Below are positions 62,739 through 64,000 of a DNA stretch of 64,000 bases, piece after piece. Below the pieces are notes generated by a model. That model worked only from the letters and a program-made list of their open reading frames with translations. It did no database searches and was not told the origin of the DNA. How positions within the stretch are numbered: position 1 is the stretch's first letter; each line of letters begins with the position of its first letter. Both the position numbers and the translations under genes were made by a program. This DNA is from Nymphaea colorata (lineage: Eukaryota; Streptophyta; Magnoliopsida; Nymphaeales; Nymphaeaceae). The stretch spans positions 19,720,581 through 19,784,580 of the forward strand of contig NC_045147.1 in assembly GCF_008831285.2 (NCBI RefSeq). The letters are read 5' to 3'.

Positions 62739-64000
62739 ATGGGATTCCTTGGCTCTCCCTCTCTTCTTGTTTTTGGCCTTGCATCGTTGGTGTCAGGGAA
62801 ATTTTGCAGCATCTTCACGCTTTTCATGTTGCTCCCTGTAGAAGGAGGTGTGACAACAGGAGCAGATGGAGCAGCACCCTGCCTCCTTAACCAAAGCTTG
62901 GCCCTTCTACGATTCAAGCAGGGTCTATCCTTGGAGCCACTGACTTCCTTTGATACATGGCAGCACGGATCTGACTGTTGCGATTGGGAAGGAGTGTCTT
63001 GCGATCGCACCACGGGCTTCGTCACCGACCTCAATCTTCATGGTTTTCAAGTGCAGGCAGGTGAGCTCATCCCTTCCTTGCTTGAGCTTCCTCGACTCCG
63101 CCGTCTTGATCTCAGCCAAAGCAATCTTCTCGGCAGCACGATTCCATCCAAATTGTCGGAGCTCACCGACCTCACCTATCTTGATCTCTCAGGTTGCAAC
63201 ATCACTGGTCCCATTCCTGAATTCTTCAAGCAACTTCCCAACTTGATTGAGTTGTACCTCAGTGGCAATAGGCTGAGTGGAGAAATTCCCCCAGGTCTGC
63301 TAACCCACCCCACCCTGCGCTACCTAAACCTTCGTTCCAATAACTTAATTGGTCGTCTCCCTGAATTTGGAAATGGACCTTCTGCATTAAGGGAAGCGAA
63401 ACTCGACACCAATATGTTGGATGGGCCGATTCCTTCTTCCATAAGAAACTTGCCTCATCTTGAATGGTTGGATCTTGAAAGCAATAGATTTAGTGGTACT
63501 CTCCATCTCTCCTTGTTTGAAAACTTGAAGAACCTTTCTTATTTGTACCTTTCTGATAATAAACTGAGTGTTGAGATGCCCAAAGTTGTTGATTTTCACC
63601 ACCAAGCTACAATTTTTCCACGTCTAAGAAGCTTGAGTTTAAGGAATTGTAGCATCAAGGGAGAGTTCCCTTGGTTCCTTCGAAATGTAAAGAGTCTGGC
63701 CGACCTAGATCTTTCACACAATAATATAAGCGGGATAATACCGAAATGGCTGTGGGGTCTATCGAACCTTGTAGGTTTGGATTTATCTCATAACATGCTC
63801 CAAGGTTTCGAGGATGTGGTCGACATCAGTGGCTCGGTGAATTTGGGCCTTAACTTGAGTGTCAATCATAAGTTTCCATCTAAGAGCCCCATGAAAATGG
63901 TTGACCTGGACCTATCGAACAATAACATTGGAGGAGCAATTCCGCCAGCAGCCTTCTGCAATATGTTCGAATTGTATAGACTAGACCTATCAGGAAACAA
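62739..64000 (+). CDS. LRR receptor-like protein, group B, N-terminal 420 codons (runs off window)
   Basis: Open from ATG 62739 to the last base with no lesion. Leader with hydrophobic residues 7-34 (SLLVFGLASLVSG, IFTLFMLL); LRRNT with C48, C80-C81 and C88 (GSDCCDWEGVSC); then LRRs such as LPRLRRLDLSQSNLLG, LSELTDLTYLDLSGCNITG, LPHLEWLDLESNRFSG and LADLDLSHNNISGIIPKW. The FPSKSPMKM and AIPPAAFCNMFELYRL blocks link it to the 2738 and 6450 relics, so it is the likely living member of group B. Relative to group A it is clearly diverged, for example VTTGADGAAPC in the leader. Island, transmembrane helix and tail lie beyond the window. By family, a plasma-membrane receptor without a kinase. Confidence 0.92.
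   Translation, partial: MGFLGSPSLLVFGLASLVSGKFCSIFTLFMLLPVEGGVTTGADGAAPCLLNQSLALLRFKQGLSLEPLTSFDTWQHGSDCCDWEGVSCDRTTGFVTDLNLHGFQVQAGELIPSLLELPRLRRLDLSQSNLLGSTIPSKLSELTDLTYLDLSGCNITGPIPEFFKQLPNLIELYLSGNRLSGEIPPGLLTHPTLRYLNLRSNNLIGRLPEFGNGPSALREAKLDTNMLDGPIPSSIRNLPHLEWLDLESNRFSGTLHLSLFENLKNLSYLYLSDNKLSVEMPKVVDFHHQATIFPRLRSLSLRNCSIKGEFPWFLRNVKSLADLDLSHNNISGIIPKWLWGLSNLVGLDLSHNMLQGFEDVVDISGSVNLGLNLSVNHKFPSKSPMKMVDLDLSNNNIGGAIPPAAFCNMFELYRLDLSGN

Noticed and set aside
1-64000. tRNA, rRNA or snRNA genes
   Set aside because: No cloverleaf with recognisable A and B boxes or conserved rRNA/snRNA segments was noticed by eye. A tRNAscan or Infernal run would be needed to exclude them formally.

Overview
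The window is nuclear DNA from a flowering plant: AT-rich, dense in repeats, with long intronless leucine-rich-repeat (LRR) reading frames and remnants of plant-type Ty1/copia, LINE and hAT elements. Nothing in it identifies the species. The only recognisable protein-coding genes are receptor-like proteins (RLPs) of the Cf/Hcr9 type: hydrophobic leader, LRRNT cysteine cap, about two dozen extracellular LRRs, island (loop-out) domain, GxxxG-type transmembrane helix, and a short tail without a kinase. Every RLP and every RLP relic lies on the + strand, so this is a head-to-tail array grown by repeated duplication with flanking DNA. Three consecutive group A copies are spaced about 10 kb apart.

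Two RLP groups can be told apart. Group A comprises 12194-14918 (4-bp frameshift), 22505-24999 (5' truncated, nonsense codon, frameshift), 32604-35174 (intact, 856 aa), 46362-48872 (intact, 836 aa, one LRR shorter) and 53643-54397 (same 4-bp frameshift, 3' truncated). Group B comprises 62739 to the window edge (open, divergent, incomplete here) and decayed relics at 2738-4310, 6450-7658, 8214-8455, 28085-29060 and 29810-30305. Smaller scraps lie at 17040-17235 and 45216-45311.

Intergenic DNA is mostly duplicated RLP flank. The group A 3' flank (after 14918, 24999, 35174 and 48872) and the group B 3' flank (7640-9660, 40255-41820, 51185-52500) recur. Orphan flanks without a gene mark lost copies. 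Mobile elements are a 3.3-kb non-autonomous hAT element (57201-60521, perfect 8-bp target duplication) carrying a spliced host-gene fragment, a 5'-truncated LINE (36853-38075) inserted in one copy of a duplicated flank, a copia 3' end (19424-20161), two fold-back candidates and several unclassified repeat families.

By family precedent, the intact RLPs would sit in the plasma membrane, bind an extracellular ligand with the LRR face, and signal through partner kinases (SOBIR1 and BAK1/SERK). The broken copies act as sequence donors: mosaic genes, shared lesions and whole-LRR gains and losses show gene conversion and unequal crossing-over. I found no wholly new system. The strongest observations are the shared 4-bp insertion with its mosaic gene, the gene-fragment-carrying hAT element, the 115-bp-arm inverted repeat and the duplicated core promoter.
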